Source: Bacillota bacterium (GTDB taxonomy: Bacteria; Bacillota; Clostridia; Peptostreptococcales; Anaerovoracaceae). Taken from it: 7,371 nucleotides of DNA. The stretch covers positions 1 to 7,371 of the forward strand of contig JAFYIC010000116.1 of the NCBI GenBank assembly GCA_017538845.1, given 5' to 3'. The notes beneath the pieces were generated by a model. It did not search any database. It was not told where the DNA came from and saw nothing but the letters and a program-made list of their open reading frames with translations. How positions within the stretch are numbered: the first letter of the stretch is position 1; the number at the start of each line of letters is the position of its first letter. Below are positions 5,480 through 7,371 of this stretch, one piece after another. A program made the translations under genes and the position numbers.

Positions 5480-5554
5480 GGTGGAGTATAGGGGGATCGA
5501 ACCCCTGACCTCGTGATTGCGAACCACGCGCTCTCCCGGCTGAGCTAATACCCC
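5479..5554 (-). tRNA. tRNA-Ala (anticodon CGC)
   Basis: A 76-nt cloverleaf on the - strand with encoded CCA. The acceptor arms GGGGTAT and ATACTCC pair, with G3 opposite U70, the universal alanine identity element. The D arm is GCTCAGCCGGGAGAGC. The anticodon stem CGTGG/TCACG has a terminal G-U pair and encloses TTCGCAA, giving anticodon CGC, which reads GCG. The T arm contains GGTTCGATCCC. The discriminator is A. G3-U70 makes the alanine call firm. Confidence 0.95.
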
Positions 5555-5580
5555 GCGTTCGTACATGACACTGCACTACT

Positions 5581-5609
5581 ATGATAAAAATCACGGCACC
5601 TTTTGTCAA
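5581..5609 (-). promoter_or_regulatory. Sigma-A promoter of the tRNA-Ala gene
   Basis: On the - strand, TTGACA (5609-5604) is a perfect -35, followed after 17 nt by TATCAT (5586-5581, one mismatch from TATAAT). The predicted start is near 5574, giving a leader of about 20 nt before the mature 5' end at 5554, as is usual for tRNA genes. Confidence 0.85.
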
Positions 5610-5635
5610 CAGAAAATCACTTGCATACCCGGAAC

Positions 5636-5664
5636 TTGAATTCCATGTCTTTTGCGTTTAGGAT
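5636..5664 (+). promoter_or_regulatory. Candidate promoter of the DsrE-like/racemase operon
   Basis: TTGAAT (5636-5641) and TAGGAT (5659-5664) are 17 nt apart, upstream of the DsrE-like gene, giving a leader of about 30 nt. Each hexamer has four or five consensus matches, so this is plausible but not strong. The 146-nt gap from 5555 to 5700 also holds the divergent tRNA-Ala promoter. Confidence 0.4.
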
Positions 5665-5700
5665 TGAATAAAGATCTGAAAAACAGAAAGAGGTTTCGTT

Positions 5701-6045
5701 ATGAACGATGATAAACATCTGTATATCCTCTGGGCCACCGGCGATCCGGTCACGTCCGAACACATGGTGCTGATGTATTCAACCAACGCTATGCTGTATG
5801 GCTGGTGGGATAAAGTCACAGTCATTATCTGGGGCGCCGCGCAGAAACTCGCCGCCGAAGACGAAGCGGTCCGGCTGAAGATGGATATCGCAAAGAAGGC
5901 CGGAGTTGAGTTTACCGCCTGCGTATCCTGCGCCGTCAATCTGGGGCTTAAGGAAAAACTGGAGAATGATGATATAGAAGTCATCCGCTGGGGAGAAAAA
6001 CTTTCAAAACTCATGCAGGAAGGCAAACATATAATTACTGTGTAA
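5701..6045 (+). CDS. DsrE/DsrF-like family protein with CxxC motif
   Basis: A 114-residue cytosolic protein of the DsrE-like alpha/beta fold. It has strand LYILWATGD (7-15), helix region SEHMVLMYSTNAMLYGWWD (19-37), strand KVTVIIWGAA (38-47), helix 51-66, then GVEFTACVSCAVNLGLKEKL (68-87) and a C-terminal WGEKLSKLMQEGKHIITV. C74 and C77 form a CxxC at the place where DsrE/TusD relatives carry a sulfur-relay or active-site cysteine. Members take part in sulfur transfer or have unknown roles in anaerobes. GAAAGAGG lies 7 nt before the ATG. The racemase-like gene starts 11 nt after the stop, so the two are co-transcribed. A sulfur carrier role is possible because of the cysteines but not proven. 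Confidence 0.84.
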   Translation: MNDDKHLYILWATGDPVTSEHMVLMYSTNAMLYGWWDKVTVIIWGAAQKLAAEDEAVRLKMDIAKKAGVEFTACVSCAVNLGLKEKLENDDIEVIRWGEKLSKLMQEGKHIITV

Positions 6046-6056
6046 CGGAGGATCAA

Positions 6057-7136
6057 ATGAAATACCCCATATTGAATGTGGATCTTGACGCAATAAGGGA
6101 AAATGCTGCTGTCATGTGCCGGTTCTGCGGCAGCCGCGGCATCGACGTTGCCGGAGTCATAAAGTTCTCCGACGGAGATACCGATATCGCCAAAGCATAC
6201 CTGGACGGCGGCTGCAGCCAGATAGCATCCTCAAGGATCGTTCATCTGCAGAAGATCAAAGAAGAAATTCCCGGTGCTGAGACCATGCTCATCAGGATCC
6301 CCATGATAAGCGAGGCTGAAGAGGTGGTTAAGTGGGCGGACATGAGCCTGAATTCTGAAGAGGCCGTCCTCCGTGAACTTGACGCGGCAGCCGGCAGGCT
6401 GGGCAGGACCCACAGAGTCATCCTCATGCAGGACGTGGGCGACAGGCGCGAAGGCGTCATTGGTTCTGATGCCCTGACCGCGCTTGCGCTGCTGGTAGAA
6501 AACGAACTTGATAATCTTTATCTTGCGGGGATAGGCGCTTCCTTCGCCTGCATCTCGGGAGTCCTGCCCGATAAGGACAATCTCGGGCTGCTTGCGGAAA
6601 GCGCAAGACAGATAGAAACGGCCATCGGAAGAAAGCTGGACATAGTTTCAGGCGGAAGCTCCATCACTCTTACTCTTCTCGCAAATGGAAAACCTCTGCC
6701 TTCGGAGATAAATCACCTACGGATAGGCGGCGCCATCGCAAATCCCATAGGCATACGCCTTAACAGGGGCGTTGTCATAGAAGGCATGAACGAAGACACC
6801 TTCACTCTCACCGCGGAGATCATCGAGACAGGAGACAAGCCTTCCGTTTCCCAAAGGGGCGGGAAGAACTGGGCCGGGAAGGAAGTATCCTTTGAGGATA
6901 CCGGGATAAGGACCCGCGTAATCGTAGCTTTGGGCAGTCAGGACATCGGCGATGCTTCACAGCTGATCCCGAAGGATCCCGGCATCAAAATCACCGGATG
7001 CAGCAGCGACCATACGGTACTTGATATAACCGATGCCGGCAAAAAGACGAACGTGGGGGATACCGTATCCTTCCGTCTGTTCTACATGCCGCTGCTTTAC
7101 TGCTTCGCGACCCGGCACGTGAGGATCGAGAAATAA
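6057..7136 (+). CDS. PLP-dependent alanine/ornithine racemase-family enzyme
   Basis: A full-length 359-residue fold-type III PLP enzyme, with an N-terminal TIM-barrel and a C-terminal beta domain. The N-terminus PILNVDLDAIRENA (4-17) is typical. K36 in GVIKFSDGD is at the position of the PLP Schiff-base lysine. IRIPMISEAEEVVKWADMSLNS (79-100) and ILMQDVGDRREGV (122-134) match the alanine/ornithine-racemase branch (relatives of clostridial ornithine racemase Orr). SGGSSITL (198-205) is the likely phosphate-binding loop, with HLRIGGAIANPIG (220-232) after it; relatives usually have Glu where G225 lies. Expected reaction: racemisation of an amino acid, possibly ornithine or alanine; substrate unproven. 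GGAGGA lies 4 nt upstream of the ATG, 11 nt after the DsrE-like stop. An Orr role would suit amino-acid fermentation, but no ornithine-pathway gene is visible here. Confidence 0.88.
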   Translation: MKYPILNVDLDAIRENAAVMCRFCGSRGIDVAGVIKFSDGDTDIAKAYLDGGCSQIASSRIVHLQKIKEEIPGAETMLIRIPMISEAEEVVKWADMSLNSEEAVLRELDAAAGRLGRTHRVILMQDVGDRREGVIGSDALTALALLVENELDNLYLAGIGASFACISGVLPDKDNLGLLAESARQIETAIGRKLDIVSGGSSITLTLLANGKPLPSEINHLRIGGAIANPIGIRLNRGVVIEGMNEDTFTLTAEIIETGDKPSVSQRGGKNWAGKEVSFEDTGIRTRVIVALGSQDIGDASQLIPKDPGIKITGCSSDHTVLDITDAGKKTNVGDTVSFRLFYMPLLYCFATRHVRIEK

Positions 7137-7154
7137 ATATATGGACACATAAAA

Positions 7155-7183
7155 ACGGGCAGCGTCTGCTGCCCGTCTTTTTT
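7155..7183. terminator. Bidirectional intrinsic terminator after the racemase-like gene
   Basis: A perfect 9-bp GC-rich stem (7155-7163 with 7168-7176) around GTCT is followed on + by a T run to 7183. On - it is followed by TTTT from the A run at 7151-7154. It lies 18 nt after the racemase stop and 22 nt beyond the stop of the converging surface-protein gene, so it can serve both. Confidence 0.9.
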
Positions 7184-7205
7184 ATCCATGCATTACTGCG
7201 GAGCC

Positions 7206-7371
7206 TTATTTAGATACCTTGCTCTTTACCTTGCTCCACTTTGACCAGTACTTTGTACCGCTGATTATTTTGTATGTGCGGACTTTTACATAGTACCTCT
7301 TCTTCGACTTCTTTACCTTGATGACCTTGGATGTCTTCTTGTAGCCTTTCACCTTGAATGATTTTACTTCC
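7206..7371 (-). CDS. Partial surface protein, lysine-rich C-terminal fibronectin-III-like end
   Basis: The last 54 codons of a gene entering from the right edge; the stop TAA is at 7208-7206. Visible residues include EVKSFKVKGYKKTSKVIKVK, then KKRYYVKVRTYKIISG and TKYWSKWSKVKSKVSK. The YYVKVRTYK..SGTKYWSKWS pattern is the C-terminal strand pair of fibronectin-III-like repeats common at the ends of secreted or wall-bound proteins in Clostridia. Lysine is about a third of the residues, with no acidic residue after the first, giving a very basic tail that could bind wall polymers. No LPxTG motif or membrane anchor follows, so retention would depend on domains elsewhere. The length and N-terminus are unknown. 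Confidence 0.72.
   Translation of the reverse strand, partial: EVKSFKVKGYKKTSKVIKVKKSKKRYYVKVRTYKIISGTKYWSKWSKVKSKVSK

Noticed and set aside
5364..5554. tRNA genes as an integration site of a mobile element
   Set aside because: No integrase, no duplicated tRNA 3' end and no change in gene style was seen nearby.
5375..5566. 63-codon open frame on the - strand across both tRNA genes
   Set aside because: It consists of antisense tRNA-Val, a terminator and tRNA-Ala sequence; such frames are commonly mis-annotated as proteins.
5658..6056. 132-codon open frame on the - strand
   Set aside because: It is a serine-rich shadow antisense to the DsrE-like gene, which has a clear family match and ribosome binding site on +.
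1..7371. CRISPR array, insertion sequence, toxin-antitoxin or defence island
   Set aside because: There are no spaced repeats, transposase-like frames or recognisable effector genes. The XRE/DUF2975 pair superficially resembles a toxin-antitoxin operon, but the membrane protein is 189 residues with four helices and matches a regulator-linked family rather than a small toxin.

Overview
The window looks like chromosomal DNA of an anaerobic Bacillota, most likely class Clostridia. The signs are strong AGGAGG-type ribosome binding sites, compact operons with ATGA overlaps, roughly balanced base composition, near-consensus sigma-A type promoters, tRNA genes with encoded CCA, and families common in Clostridia (clostridial-type YbaK, alanine/ornithine-racemase-like PLP enzyme, XRE+DUF2975 pair, Lys/Tyr-rich surface-protein tail). 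The assignment is inferred from style and family content; genus cannot be read from the sequence.

Left part (1-3105, + strand): an operon entering from outside the window. It carries the C-terminal two thirds of an M20-family metallopeptidase, a DHA2-type MFS exporter, a NimA-like FMN-binding split-barrel protein and an unrecognised two-helix membrane protein. The genes overlap or are at most 9 nt apart, and the operon ends in a bidirectional terminator at 3082-3105.

Middle (3149-5360, - strand): an XRE regulator/DUF2975 membrane-protein pair read from one strong promoter. Two near-identical palindromes (TTATCG-N5-CGATAA core) bracket that promoter, one upstream of -35 and one just downstream of -10; this is the best-supported regulatory finding here. 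Upstream on the same strand is a second operon: a YbaK-type aminoacyl-tRNA deacylase, a 74-aa flavodoxin-fold remnant that appears to have lost its middle, and a cupin.

The 5364-5554 stretch holds two convergent tRNA genes, Val(GAC) on + and Ala(CGC) on -, separated by 39 nt with one hairpin terminator between them.

Right part (5701-7371): a two-gene + strand operon encoding a DsrE-like protein with a CxxC motif and a PLP-dependent alanine/ornithine-racemase-like enzyme, closed by a bidirectional terminator. Converging on it from the right edge is the C-terminal end of a lysine-rich, fibronectin-III-like surface protein.

No mobile element, CRISPR array, phage gene or recognised defence system was seen. 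The candidates for something less described are the dual-operator XRE/DUF2975 module, the DsrE/racemase pair, and the operon linking a peptidase, an exporter and a Nim-like protein with an orphan membrane protein.
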